Assembly (NCBI GenBank): GCA_009741485.1
Contig: CM019218.1
Span: 44,974,840-45,038,839, forward strand
Reading direction: 5' to 3'
DNA: 64,000 nucleotides
From: Malurus cyaneus samueli
Lineage: Eukaryota > Chordata > Aves > Passeriformes > Maluridae
In this document: one piece after another, positions 14,401-29,400 of the stretch
Layout: each line of letters starts with the position of its first letter
Position numbering within the stretch: position 1 is the first letter of the stretch
Notes under the pieces: generated by a model
The model's database searches: none
Seen by the model: only the letters and a program-made list of their open reading frames with translations
What the model was told of the DNA's origin: nothing
Made by a program: the position numbers and the translations under genes

Positions 14401-17400
14401 CCAAGAGAGCTTTATAGGAAAAACAGTACCCTGGTGCATGAATTTAGCTTTCAACTATAAGCCATGGCCTTACATCTAATCTTGAAAGGTGCCCCAAAAT
14501 TTTACCCTGCTGTAACTGAAGTTAAACACTTGCACATCAAATTTACTTAGCTAGTACTACCATAAAGGCCTATGACAGTGCCCGAACCAGACATTTTTTC
14601 CAGGGCTGAACCCCAGAGTTAGCTCCAAACATCTGCTGGGCAGCCAGGCCAATGTGTACAAAGCTGTTAATTAATCATCCTGAGTTACTGCAAGCTCACA
14701 GATGAGAGTCAAAGCTGGACCATGTCTGGATAAACCCTGAAAACTTCACAAGTCATTTTGGCCAAGAGTGAAAGTTGTTTATCCAGATCTTATTTCTACT
14801 GCGATGGACAGTAACTTGGGCTTTTTGCTTAAGCCTGAGTGAATCTTTCATATTTCATAAGAAACAGACTTTCTTTGCATAGTTATACACAACCAGTATA
14901 ACTATAAGATCAGTTGATTCTGCTCCAGTTGCTTTAAAAGGAGGCTGTGAAATGACATAAAATAAAACAGTATTTTTAGCAGTTTCAGCCTTAAACTGTT
15001 GACAGAGTGCAGGCAGCTTCTTTGAAATCAAGCAGCTCACTGGTGGATTTTTTTCTGTTGTATATTTTGGTGTTTACCTCATGGCTGAAGCATCTATCAC
15101 ACACAACAATCCAGGCTGAACTCAGGTTCCAGGGAGTATCCTACTATGCAGCTCAAATGTGGTTTTCTAAATACATCTTAAGAGACTTAGAATATTCCTT
15201 TGACTTTAAAATTTAAACCTCTTTGGACTTCCTCTGGTGCACAAACATTTTTAGATATATACTCCTTTCACATTTAATACACTAAGTCTTATTTCTATCA
15301 TAATTTTTCTCAAGAGATACAACAATATGTTTAAATATATACACATACTGACAAAACCTCCTCTTTCTTTGGGATGCTTCTTATCAAAAGAAGGGCATTC
15401 TAGTACAACATTTCAGTCAGCAACCCTGCCTTTCAGTACCTGACTGCATTTTTGATTCTGTTTTTCACTACCTTCTCTGACTGTGCTTCTCAGAAGAATT
15501 CACTTGACCTGTCAAGCTATTTTGTCTAAGAGTGAAAGGCCAAAGAAACACAAGGAATAGTTCTGTTGACAGACAGTAAATCATCAACAACTTTCTTGGG
15601 TGCATGTTCTGAATTAAAAAAGCATCAAAAGTCTCAAAACTGAATAAGCAAAGTAGCAACACAACCATTGGAACTTTAAGCAAAAGCAATGCATTTAGGA
15701 ACAAATCAGAGCTAAGCTGCTGGCAGAAATCAGCAGCTCTCACCCCTGGTTGCTGAGGCTAATTTTGACTCTCTCCTCCTACCTTATTAAAAATGGAAAG
15801 GCTTTTTATAGCGATTGTATAGCTGTGTTTAAAACTGTTCAATTAACTGCATGGATGAGCAGGAGTGTGTCTGCTTGATCTGCTCCCACAGGGCTTCTCT
15901 CTTTTGTTAGAACTTCTGATGCCATGACAAGTACTTTCACTGCTCTCTCGTGAGTCTTTCCATTCCCATTTCCTCTGCTGGCCAGTTTGCAGCAGGGCAC
16001 CGCTTGTAATGCCTTATTTACACTGGTAATGTCTCCTAGAGAATTTACGTCTGCTTGGTCAAGTCACTTTCATAATAAGGAAACAAATTCAAGAACATTT
16101 AAGTTTTGTCTTCAGGGTATCCAAAAGATGTAGCTCTCAGAAGGTACTGAGATTTTCCTCTTTGATCATAGGCATTACATAATTTTTTTTTCTATTCTTA
16201 AAGAAAAGAAGAAAAAGGAATACAGCTCTTTAAAATAGGCAGGGAGTTACTTCAAGAAGTGTGAAAAACTATTAATCATTTTTGTTACAGGGAGATCCAG
16301 AGGTCAAGTCAGGAGCCATTGTATGTACAGGAAGGGATTGTCTCAGCCTGAAGAATAACTCAAAATGAAGTGGAGAAAATCCTGCTATTTTCATTTCAAA
16401 GAGGAGACAATAAGGGCTATCTGAAGTCACACTTTTGTTCAACAGTCAAGGCTTGAGCTGAACACAGAGTTCCAAATCCATTGCAAACAAATCCAAGCCT
16501 CGGGGGCATTAGAAAAAAAAAGAAGTCAAATTATAAACCTGTTTTTTTGTAACTTTGCAAACCATCTCCCAGTACTGTGTGAAGCACTTAGTGCTTTGTG
16601 TGTCCTTGTTTTGGGGAATTTAGTTAACTGTGCCTATTTCACAACTGCTTTTAAAGATGTAGGCCATGGCTTGATATAGCTTCTAGATACTGAACATCTT
16701 TTCCTGCACTAAGACCATTCCTTTTTCCTCAGTCTATGAAGGCATCTTTACACTAAGAATGACACATCTGTGGAATTAATCACAAAGACTATGTCCCTCT
16801 GATGTCATTCAATGACCAAGCTTTGATATCTTTAATCTTTTCATGCAGTCAGTTCACCACTGCTAACAGCAACTGAATAACTAAGTAATACCAGTGCTAG
16901 GCAATACCAGTGCTCAGAAACTTTGGTGACCAAGAAGAGGTTGTTTGCCTCATCAGGATTGTTACCTTTACAGCCCAGATGGATTGATCCAAAGGATGGA
17001 AGAGTTTAAAGCAGAAGCCATCTTTTTTGGAGGGTCTCTCGATCAGCTCACAAGAATGGAGCAGGATTGTCCCAACCCACTGTCCGATCTTTGGCGTCTT
17101 ATAAATAAGCAGCACTCCTGGTTTCAGGACACACCACAGTTTGGTCCAGCTCTTCAGAGTCCCACGAATCTGGAGGAAAGCAAGGCAAGAACAAAAAGTT
17201 GCATCTATGATGCTCCTGAGAAGAAAACCAGCATTTATTCAGTATTTATACAGTATTTGCAGTGTGTTTATTCAAAGGCTGCAGCATGATAGACCTCCTA
17301 AGGAATATACACTGCATTCTCTCACCAGTCTTGGGGATCTCACAGCAAAATTCCAGAACTTGGAAATCTTACTGTCAGTATCTAGTCTTCATATTTTTAT

Positions 17401-20400
17401 TACTGGCTTAGAGTTCTTCCTATTTTTTATTACTAGCTCAGTGTTAGCAGCTTGATTAATTTTTTAAGCAATTAGCACTGCTGGCCCATGTGAGAGTGAT
17501 CTGTTAATAATCACAGAGGACATGCCAATTAGAATATTGCATATAAAACTGTTATAGCTTCTCTAACTCGACTTGTAAGTCATTTTAATAGCAGTCTGCA
17601 GAACACTGCAATTAATGGTTTTGTCAAATAGCCCATTTTTAAAAGTACTGTCTCCAGCTGGTTTACTTCTCTGTCAAGCTCAATGCAGCTCTCTCTTGTA
17701 TAGAAGACATTAGATCTGATAAGGATATATTAAAGATAACAGCTTTAAGAATGGAGAAGTTTCTCAGTAAGGTTAGATTTTGCCTAAGGTCTTCCTGCCT
17801 TCAGTGTGCACAGGCCAAACCTCAAGTCTTTTGTCAGTGTTCTGCTTTTGTGGCCGAGCATTATTTGTGGCTCACCAGAAATTTCCAGCCACAGCAAACA
17901 TGCAACAGTTATTTTGTATTTAAAAAATTCTCAGTATTAATTTTTCATTAACAGTAAACACTACACGAAGACTTTGTTGCCAATCTAACTTCTTGAATAA
18001 ACCACAAGCATGTCACTTTTCTGGCCTCTAACAATAATTGCAGAACAATGCTGCAGGTTTTTCCCACTAGCCAAATGCAACTTCATTGTTTCAGGAGATC
18101 CTTACATCCCTTTTTTTTTTGCTTAAGAGAAATGTGTTTGGCAATGTTTGGAAATTAAGTTTTGCCAATATAAAAAGTTCAACCAATTCACTATTATTTG
18201 AGAAGACTAAATGGCCCCAAAGGAGGAGAAAACCATGCTCATCTCTCAGTGTCAATCCAGATTTATTTTGGCACATAGAAGTTTCAGGACTTCAATGAGA
18301 AGCTGTCACTACCTGAATCTGTGCACAAGGAGAAATTACAGTTGTCATCAGGTACAATATGTTTCATTCTGTGCTGTGACAACAGCAAATCCAATTGTCG
18401 ATAGAACACGCTGTATCTGCCCATTTCCAGGCTGTTACTCAGCCTATTCCCTCTTCAGTACAAAACCACATTTATGAGAAGCGGCCAACAGAGGCTTTCA
18501 GAGAGGAACAAAGAGAGAAACATCATCACTTCCCTTTGTACTGTGCACTTTTTGAGACCTTGCTGCTGCTTAAGGACATGGAACAGGCCAATTGAGTTAG
18601 GTTAAGGTGGAAAGTAAATACTCCCCATAGTTCCACTTTTATAGCAGTTATTTAAGTAAAGCTTTACAGCAATTTCAATTCGAAATTATTCAGTCTTCCC
18701 TCTCTTAAAAAAGTGCTAATGCATAAGTCTCAGACACATCAACTACTTCTCACTTATTTTTTCCTACAGCCTCAGAAAAAAATGGTCTGTATCAAATACC
18801 TTCAACCAGTCTGCTGTGATCACCACACTGGGATCCTTCAATGCACTGAAGAGTTGTTTGGTAGCTCTTTTTTTCTCCTGTCTGTAATTTTTTTTTTGCA
18901 CCTGGTTGAGAACAGAGAAAAATAGGAGCTGTAACCACAGCCTCCTTTGGGGAGGAAGAAACATAATGCATTAAGGACAGTTATGTATAGCACAGCAAGA
19001 ACTTGACCCAGCACAGGTTCACCAGAAATGAGCACAGGAAGGAATAAAAACATAACAAGAGAACAGGCATTTTCTTTGCTCCTGAAGTTTCACTAAACAT
19101 AACCCAGTCTGTCTTTTCTTCAGGGGGAACAAACGAGGCTGAATGCCCAGTCCTCCTTACCCTTCAAATTCAAGAGAGGTAAATCTAATTTCAGTCATTT
19201 ATACTTTTGGTTTGATAGACAGGCAAGTGTTCAAGCTAGAGTTTGCTCAGATTGCTCAGCCAAGCCATCCTAACAAGAGCAGTGAAGGATTACAATCCTC
19301 TTGAGGTGCCTAATGGCTCTGGAACACACAAACACAGCGAAATAATTACACTGATCTGTTCTGCTTGCAGTGTATTATCTAATCCTGTATGTAAAGCCTG
19401 TAAATGTCCTTGGCCTACAATGACTTCTAGAAGATTTGGAGGCTTCTATGGGTGTTGGTAAATGACTCTGACTTGTTCCCAACTGTTTGTTTGGAAGGCA
19501 CTATTTGTTTCTTAAAAGAAAGCCAGCTGATGCTGACCTGACTGCTTTCCACATACCTTCAGCGTTTCCTTCTTCATGAATTTGGCTGTGGGTGACACAC
19601 ACTCTTTGTCAGACCCATTGCAAAGCTTATATTCGATCTATAAAAGAGAGGGAGAGAGGAAATAGGAATGTGTCAACATGAAGATGTTCAAGTTATGCTC
19701 TGATAAAGGGTTGTTTGTATCTTTCAGGAATCCATGAAAGAGCTGATAGCAGGCTTCAACAGTAGAAAACTAAGCAGGTGCACAAAATGTATATCTGCAG
19801 TACAGTCCAAGCTTCCTTTTAATACCCACAGCTGGTTGGAAAATTCCCCACCAAATTTTCTTCATGTTTCTCCCATGCAGACATGAATTTTGGTAAAAAA
19901 CCGCAACAACAGAATAATAAAAAAAAAAACAAAACAGAAACCAATAAACTTATTTCTAACTTTGAAAACGACCTCTCTCTGTTTAGATCTGAAAGCATGT
20001 CAATTAATGAAATAAAACTTATGGGCAATTTGTTACAGATTTTTCAGAACTAGATTTTATACTGGCAATGACTGTTTCACTGACTGAAATGTCCAAAAAC
20101 ATGGGTAGGCAAGAAATGACCGAATCATGTTTCGGATAATACAGGAAACCACCTCCATCTTGGCCTTGCAAAGTGAAGCACAAAATATACACAGTCACTT
20201 CAAACCACGTTTGATCATGTCAGTGGTGTTTAAATTCACTTTCAGAAGCTACAGACTGATCTCATGGCTGTGCTGATGGGCTGAAAAAATGCTTTCCTTT
20301 CATTAGGCATAATCACAGTATCACTGTTACCAAAATAAAGTATGCTTAGAAAGTATAGCTCTCCAGAGCCCAGCTCACAACGAGGACCCCCACTTGGATA

Positions 20401-23400
20401 GGCTCTGTCAGCAAATTGTACAAAACCTGGGCAGGTTTAGTGGTGAAAGAATTATGGTACAGTCTGGACTCTGCTGCTTTTTATGTGACCTTGGGGAAGT
20501 TACTTTCTCTCTCTGGATCTCCCTTGCTTCCAACCTTTCATGTGTCTGATGCATTCAGACTGTGATCTTTTGGGGTCAGGCACTGTCTCTGCCACTCATG
20601 CACGACAGTTTTGTAAAAAAAGCTCAGCCCTTGGCCACCTTGGCTTAATGAGTGTGACATAAATATGAGCTGCACTAAGGAAAATATGTATCAAGTATAT
20701 TTCCCATTTATAAACTCACTGCTGTGATGTGAAACAAACCCACTGGGCTCTCAGACTTTCTCTACTTTCTGTCACAAATTGATGTAATAATTTTACAGCA
20801 CCTTCAGTTTCGAGAGACCCACTTCCCTTTTCCTTCCCAGTGACACAGAAACCTCTCAGGCTACATCAGCCACGAACTATGCTGAACATGAGTGTGAGCA
20901 GGAAAGTGTTTAATGACAGCCAGATCAGTCCTTTTCACGTGACTCAGAGAAAAATACAGAAATGCATGACCAGATCACAGCAAACAGGCCATCAGATATG
21001 TGTTGGAGACTATGGCAGGAGAAAAAATGGGAGATAAGGGTGCCTGCTCAATTGAGCATCCTTGTAGATGATGCAGGATTAGAAACCAGGGGCATGAAGT
21101 GCAATGTGCAACAGAGCCACGGTCACTGCAGAACCCATTACTTGTTCTCACATACCTTTGTAGTACTCTTTCTTTAAAACCAAAACTTCACATGATACTT
21201 AAAACCAGAAAAATGAAAGCTGTATTATGGCACACAAAGATCACTGAGGTCCCTGATCTGACTGTTTCGTTTACAAACCAGCTTGCATCCAGTCAAAGTA
21301 AAGGCCAGCTCCTGGACTCCTGAAAACTGTTCAATATTTGCCATTTTTGTTTTCACAGAAAGCTCATCCTACCTCTTTCGCCTGCAATGCAGACTCTGAG
21401 TCAGATTTTGTATTTCTGTGCTTTGAACTTCACCATAAAAACACAAGGTTTATGGTGGGGACCACTGCACAGCTGTGACATCTGAGCAGAGAGTTGTGCC
21501 CACAGGGTCTTTGTCACATTCCAAAGGGCAATAATAGAAATTTGGGAGATATGCTATAAGCCCTTCTCTATGAAGAAACATTTCCAAGTTTAAATACGTC
21601 TGAGCAAGAATCCTTCAGATTTATTAGGAGATTATGTTTTCATTATTTGAGACGTGTGTCCTCTGAAATGGGTTAGAAGAATTCTCCCCCTTTCTCCCAA
21701 TTAGCAGGAAGAATGTCCTGTCTTTGAGACACAGCTATGAGCCAACTGTTTATCAGTGAGTACACTCCCTCAGGTCTCAGAGATCAGACACAGAGAGAAA
21801 CACTGTGTACTGTTCCTCATTAGCCAGTGTGAGTGGCAGAAAAAGCACAGATGTCCCCAAGATTCTAGGAAATACTGCTCAGGTGCCTGCAAAGCATCAG
21901 GATACAAAGAATGCTTTTTGCTCAGCTAATTAAAACAAGATAAAGCTGCTTCTTATCTGGACAATTGAACCTTAGTGCTTATAGAAAAAATAAAATTTTG
22001 GCCCCTAAGCTCACTTAGCTAGGGGAAATTTGCTTGCAGCTGAATTCAGAAAGGCTTCCAATAACCACAACAGATCTGAGCCTAAACTTGTTGCTCCTGG
22101 GGAGCCAGCCCTAACAGAGACGGAAGCACTTTCACTGCTCCACCAGCCCCACCTGCCTCCTCCTTGGAGTCTCTCTGGGTCATGCTAAAAATAGAGTTAA
22201 ACAAGTACAAGATTTCAAACCTGGGATATTCACACAGACACAGATTCTGACTCTTGGGGAGAGCTGACTCCATGACCAAGGACATTGTGTGCCCAATTCC
22301 AGCCGATACTGCTGTGCACGCCACAAAAACATAGCACACAACAGCTGATGAAGGGATAATCTCCCCTTTGAACCACCACAGCCTTCAGGAGCTCAATAAA
22401 CACAGCAGAATCTGTCTGAAACCATTTCAAACTGGTCCTTCACCTAGTTGAAGCAGTTGGATGAACAGCTTTGGAGGCTGCTGCAGCGGCTCCCAAACCA
22501 CTGTGCTGCTTCCTTCAGACACTCCCTCCCTCAGTTCTGGGCTACAGCGGGACATGCTGGATCTGTGAACCTGTCCTGTGAGGGGAAACACAGCCACAGG
22601 GACGGTGCACATCAAGACAGGCTTAAGATGGGCGAGAAAGAAGCATTGCGTACGTCCCTCACTGCCCACGTAAGAATTTCTAGGCACGGCAGAATAAGCA
22701 TCTGTGCTGCTCTGTCCCCAAAACTGTGAGGTACCTACCAGCTGTGACCAATACCACAGCTCCTCAAGAGGGTTGCAAAATGCTTTATGAAGACAGAGAA
22801 AATTTTACTATACCCAAGCCACGGTTTTGCCTAGGAGCCATGGACAAGATTTCAGATGTGCCTGACCTGAACTTTTGACATTGCTCCCCAGTCAGCTTTT
22901 AACAAGGCATACTGATTGCTTCTCCTTTCCAACTTTGCCTCTTGTTATGCATGAGGCTGCGCCATCATTGATCCTAAACAGCAGATTGCTGGCAAGGAAA
23001 CTGGTGGTCTCCAGAGTAAGAAACATTGTATTTCTGGGTTTAAAGTTCCTGCTTTTTCACAGAATAGGTGAGATCGAAGTCCCCAGGACAGTATACCATA
23101 GGTCTCCATGCTGCTGATAGTAATGATAGTTCCCTCAGGTTTAACCTGCTAAGTGACTTGAAGTAATACGATTTCATATTTTTACATTTAATCTGTCTTA
23201 ATAGTTTCGATTTTATCTTGTGGGAAAAATAAAATTCAGTAAATTTGGGCCATCAGCTTTTAAGATTCCCAAGACACAGCAGGGTCTCACATTGCTGAGA
23301 CACATCAAGAACCTTTAATGATGTCTTTCTACTGCCCTGCCTTTCTCAGCCTGGCAAAAAACTAAGAGAAGCCATTTGTCATCACAGCAAGTCTTCCAAG

Positions 23401-26400
23401 GTCACAAGGATAATGCTTCTGGAGGATCTCAGAATCTGGCCCCTGCTCTCTGCAGCAACTTGTGAACAATGTAGGCCACAGATGCAACTTTGTACAATGG
23501 GAGAGTAAGGAATTTGTGTCCTTTTTAAAGAAAGAAAAACCTCACTGGAGTATTCTAATAAAGCAGCAAGTATGCTTTCCATATACTGGTTCCCATAATG
23601 AGGGAAGTCTGTTAATCTGCCAAAAACTTTCACCAGAGCGTGTTGCAGGGAGAAGAAACTGTTGTCCCTTTTCAGTTCTTTTCAGTTCTCTAGCCAAATC
23701 TGTCCTTTTCACGACTGAGTGATGACCTTGCCACTGTGACAATGGGCTGTACTGTACTCAAAAACATACTTTCTCTCCCAGTTTCTGTTCCCTTTCATCT
23801 CGGTCATGGAGCTCTGGAGATTCACTGCTGATTGTTAGCAGTCATCACAATACCCTCCCACTTCTGCCAGGCTTTGTAAGAGAGCATGCAGAATCCTCAC
23901 AATAGTGCTATTCTGATCCAGTGTCTTTTTGGTGACTTCATTTCCAAGAGGAACCAAATAATTTCACAGAAAAACAGCCTGTGATGAACTGTGGTGTGGG
24001 GGATGCCAGCCCATCAGCATGCCAGCCATGCCCAGGATAACATCAAGAGGAATATCCTGTTATTTAGCACAAGCAATCCTTGCTGCATAATAGCCAGAAT
24101 TACTCCAAATCAGAAACATTTAAACAAAGTCATTCTCAGGCTGTGCTCTGCATGGTAACAGCAGTGACAGCTTACAAGTTGCCCTTACGTCTTCTATGCA
24201 TCCAAGCGAGAGAAAGACAAGATCAGATGGGAATTTGAAAGCAGAACAAAAGGAGCTGGGGTCTTGAGTTATGCTTCAAAAAAAGCAGTGGGAGACATGT
24301 CCTTGGTCAGATGAAACTTCTCCAGTATCATTTCCACATATAACTGTGAAAAATTTTGATCACACAGAAATAAAACAAGTGAAACGTAAGTTCTTTAAGT
24401 GGTATAAAAACTATGAAAAAGCTGGGTTTAACACTGCAACTGAGAAATTTCTTGCTACTGGCATAAATATTCACAGATATCTCCACCAAATGGCAGTAAT
24501 TTTAGTTTAATTTCATTATAAGCAGTTCTTCTAAAAACTTTTTACTTTGGTTGTGAAATACAGCTCATCCAAAGCACACTAGAGTCAGTGAAATGATTCT
24601 TACTGATTCTTACTGATTCTTACTGAAACACATCAAATAAGCTTTGTAGTAGGAAAAACTTCAACTGATTCGCTGCTTTACAGCAAGCTGAAGAATCTTC
24701 AACTAAAACGTTCCAGTTGGGGAAAAAAAAAATAACATAAAGATCCCTCTTATTCAACGATGTTACAAAGATACAGCAACTGTGTTTACAACTCTGAAAT
24801 AGCACACTGATTAGCATAAACTGGAAAGCCTGTACAAATAAACAGCTGACATGACAGCAGCATCCGGGAAAGATAATTGGTGAAATTCAGCCATCCAAGC
24901 AACTCCAAATATCAAGTTATACCAGTGTTTAGTGGAATCCTTGGCTCCATTGTGTGAAATTACAGTAAAGAAAGAGTCACAGACCTCATGGGATTTTTGT
25001 TTGATCATTTAAGTGTGCTTTGCATGGGAAGTTTGTTCTGCAAGTTCAGAATATTTAAAGAACATTAGAGGCGAGATGGGAAGTTGGACATTGAGAAATA
25101 TGCTGTTTCACATGACTGTCAGAGATTTAGTGCCAGCAGAAAGCTGAAGCACAGTTTTAATTTCCCCCCCAGCAATAGGCACAGCTTTTGTCCCTAGGCT
25201 GAGCTTGAACAAACAAAGTGAGCAATGAAAAACAATTGGACCTGCAGTTTAGTACCTTTTGCTAAACTGTTTAATAAATCATTTGAATGTTAGCACCTTC
25301 ATTTGCCCTCACCTTCCTTGTCAGAAACACTGGGCTAAGCAATTATGATCACCAGGGACCTGTGATGACAGGACTGATGTGGCTTACCCAAAGTTATCAG
25401 CTTTGAGTTACTACTGTGTCCATTCACCTCTGTGAGTCACTTGGGTGTTTCAGGGCTTGTATGTACCTACACAAATTAAGGATTCTTCATGTTTTCTGCT
25501 TCACAGCGCAAAATCCCACCTCTCTTCAACATGATTTTCCCAGATTCTCTAGGATACATCTCTGCTCACTTGAAATCAGCTGCAAAGCCCCCTGTGGACA
25601 GCTGTGATTACCCTGAGGTGCTGCACAGGGAATTGAGGAAGCAAGGTGTACTGAACCAGGGCACAGGAACTGAGTGTAAGTCTTCAGAGAGATGACTGGC
25701 TCCAAAATAATTCCATCCACAACGTGGAGAGCACAAAGTGTGGTAAAGAAGGGTCCAGTTGAGCATAGCACCAGCCAGAAGGGCCAGAATCTCCTATAAA
25801 GCTCTGCTTAACACACGCAGGGGATGTTTTACTCCTGAGCCTCTCCAAGGTGATTCCTGCAATGTCTGGGCCTGTCTGCCAAACAATTTCTAGCAGGGTG
25901 AGCTTGAGGCAGTATGGGAACTGTAGCTTAAATCTAAGTGATCGGTATGTGCGGCTTCAAACCACTGTGCAGCTAAAATAAACTTCTAGCAGTCAGCTAC
26001 ATTCATATTTCAGATTACAAATCACACAATAAAGGCCTGAACACCTCAGGCATGTGGAAAAACTCATTCACAATGCTTTGCCCTCCAATGCATCACATAA
26101 CTGTGCATGCAACAGCCACACTTAAAATTTGATCAACCTCACTACAGCATTAGCAAGGGACTGGGAACAGTACAGTACCACTGAGCTCCAGCTTCAAGAT
26201 GTTCTGACTATCCCTTAAAATACATCTCAATTCTTTCTGGCTCTGCATGCATATCAAGAAACTCCAGATGCCCTCAAGCCAGTAGCATTAATGGGTAAGC
26301 ACCGGAAAGGAAGAAAGAGAACATGCATACTGCAATAAAAGATGCCTCTAACAGCATCAAATGAGACACAAAATAAAAAAGGCCTCTCTTGTCACTCTCA

Positions 26401-29400
26401 GGTGTGTGCCAACTGTACCGCCTGACTGCAGAGACAAGCTTGAAGCTTAGACACAGTTTGGTGAAACTTTTACACCCAACTATGAGCCCTCATCCCAGAA
26501 AATAGAGCTAAAGGGCTCTAGAACAGAGAGAAACTAATATGAGAAACAATCTGAAATAAGCAAGCTAATATTTTTTTCCCTTTGAAAAAGGGGATGAAAG
26601 AGACTGCACTCAAAAAACGAAATGTGACAAAAAGTGCCACAGGAAAGTTACCAACATAATATGTAGCTGAACTGCACGTTAAATATATTCCAATAAAATG
26701 TGGGTCAAAAAGCCACAGCTGAAATTACAAATATATATATAGTGCTAAGAACCACACAAACACATTGAAAGCAAATGTTCCAGCATCAAATATTTGACTG
26801 TCTGTACAGACAGAAAAAATGGGATGTGTCCACACCTCAGGGAGAGCAGCCCACCCACGAGCACAGGGCAGTGTGGTTGCACATAAAAGTCTTTGCAGCT
26901 CACAAGTTCACAGACATTTAAAGGGTTTTATGTCACATTCTCTCTGCTAACCCGGGAAACCTGCAGCCTGCTCCATCATGTAATGTGGATATGGCCTGGG
27001 TGAACAAAATGCAGAACTGTTTCCACCTTGCTGATGAAGATGTGAAACAGAAACACAATTAATCTGCCTTGGCAATGCTGGGAATCCAAGGCAGAGCCGG
27101 GAATTTGAGGTTTCCCAAGCCCCAGTCCAGGGATCTAATCACTTGATTGGCTTTCCTTTCCTTCTCATTACTGAGTGAAAATAGTTAATATGCTGTGGTA
27201 CCTCAAATTAGTGCTACTGAAAGAACACTGATTTCCAACAAGGTTTCTCATATCCACTGTACCAAAAGAAGGGAAAATATTAATGGCACAGATCTGTAAC
27301 CTACAACATTTACTTTTTAATCCACTAATTAAACCAGCAGACCCTATAGTTCAGTTTCTAGGAATTATTCCCCCCACCATCAGGAATCTAAATATAACCA
27401 AATTATGACACACTTTTCCCTTTGGTTCAAGTAGGTGGAATCACTATTTATTTTTAAACTGAAATAGTGTGACAGATCCCTACTTACAGTTCTGGAAAGC
27501 TGATAGTAAAGCTTTATGTTATGGCATTAGATCTGAGTGGATGTGAAAAATTACATATTAAACAAACTGACCAGGAGTTTGCCTGAATGGATAAGGTACA
27601 AGACATTTCACAATAAGGACTCCCTTCTGGCATTGCCACTGCAAAGCAGGACAGAAGGCAAGTTACATGGCTAGAGGAAAACAAGGTAAAGAGAACACAG
27701 CAAGGTGAAGCAGGGTGAAGGTAAAATGACAGGTGCTACAGCACAGGTCCAGTGAGGTGGAAAGTCTCAGAGTTAAACATCATGTGGCTAAGCAAAATAT
27801 TCATGCAGGAAAGAAACATCCAGCTCTGGTCCATTCAATAGCCAAAGCAATTGCCTGCAACACTGCAAAGAAGTAGGCAAGTTGAAGTTTGGTATTTCGG
27901 TGCCCTCCTATCTCTTTTTAATCCACTGAAGTTTCAGATCAATTTTGACTACTATAAAATCAAAAGCCTGGGTTAGTGAAAACAAAGCTCATGTTCCAGG
28001 TTCAGAGCCCCATTTGTTTTGATTCACAGATTTGGTGCAGTTGTTCTGTTCTGTGCATTTCCTCCTTACACTTCTTAATTGCTCTTGATGCTGTCCAGGA
28101 GAGACCCACCAATGGCTCCCAAGTGCACACCAGCATGGCAGAAATCAAGGTTGGCACCCAAATCTTCCACGGGTGCTTCTCCTTTCAGAAGCTCACCTGT
28201 AGGAGACTGAATAGCAAGGCAGGCTGGGAAAACACAGCTGCGCCATGGTCTCACCAAGAAATAATAAATAAATCTAATAAATAAATTCCTGTTCCTGCAT
28301 TCATGTTGCATCTCAGAAATCCAACTCCCTTCTGGACAACATTTCAGTGCTCTGAGTTGCCCTAGACAAGGTCCTTCTTAACATTCCTAAGTAATTGGAA
28401 ATTCAACACCACTCCCTGAAAGGCGTGCAAAACATCTGGCTTTAAAACACACCCCTGGATGCAGTTACCTGGTCCTTGGGCTTCTCCACTGCCAGGATAA
28501 GTGGGAGGCTGATTTTCCTTGAGGAACCTGCCTGAAAAAGCAAAACCAAGATCGGTTTGCAGCTTGCTGGGTTCCAGCAATAGCACAGGACATGTACACA
28601 AGTCCTTGTTCCCAAAGCTCCTCTCATTATCATCTCCCTGTGCTGACCTCTGCCAGGGTATCCCAGCAGAACAACCTGCAAGCTCCAGGCAAGCACGGAG
28701 AAATGTACTGGAAGATGCAGAGAATATTTTCATGTCTCACAAGAAATCACTTGTCTGCAGCTGTTTCTTTCGTGCTATATTTTCATTTCAGCTGGTGTCA
28801 CTTGCATTTTATAGCTTCATAGTTTAAAATAAATTTAGTTAAAAATTTATTAACTGATCTCACTTCTATTTCTAGCTACCCTCCAGAAACATGTTAGGGA
28901 GCTGCAGCCAAAAAAACTGTACATGAATCTCAAAGCCAGACCTCATTTTTAAGGTTGATTCCATCTGCACAGGAAGCAAAACCCTGGCACTCTGTAACTC
29001 TTGATGCAGAGGCAGGTTTTGAGCAGTGAGATCCAGAGGCCTTAGATCCAGTTTTACCTCTCCCTAACAGTCTGAATGAAAAAGTTGTGTTCAGGAAATG
29101 TTGGTAAGTTTGTCTTCCTCTCCTGTTACACCAATTCCCAGAGCTCTCTCCCCACTCACTGTTTTAGACGTTGTGAACTACACTAAATACTTAAGTTTTC
29201 TTTTCCAAAACAATTGAAGTTTATGATTGCCTTGCTGATCAGGAACAGCAGGAGACATCTCTGCTGAGAAAATCAACCTTTCAGCCATAATTATTCATAT
29301 CTAATTGTACAGCCAAATAAGGCCCAAATAAACCAGGTTCTTCTGCGGTAGGTGAAATCAAGCCAGAGGAAAGTGGATTTCCTTGTCATCCCAACCATGC

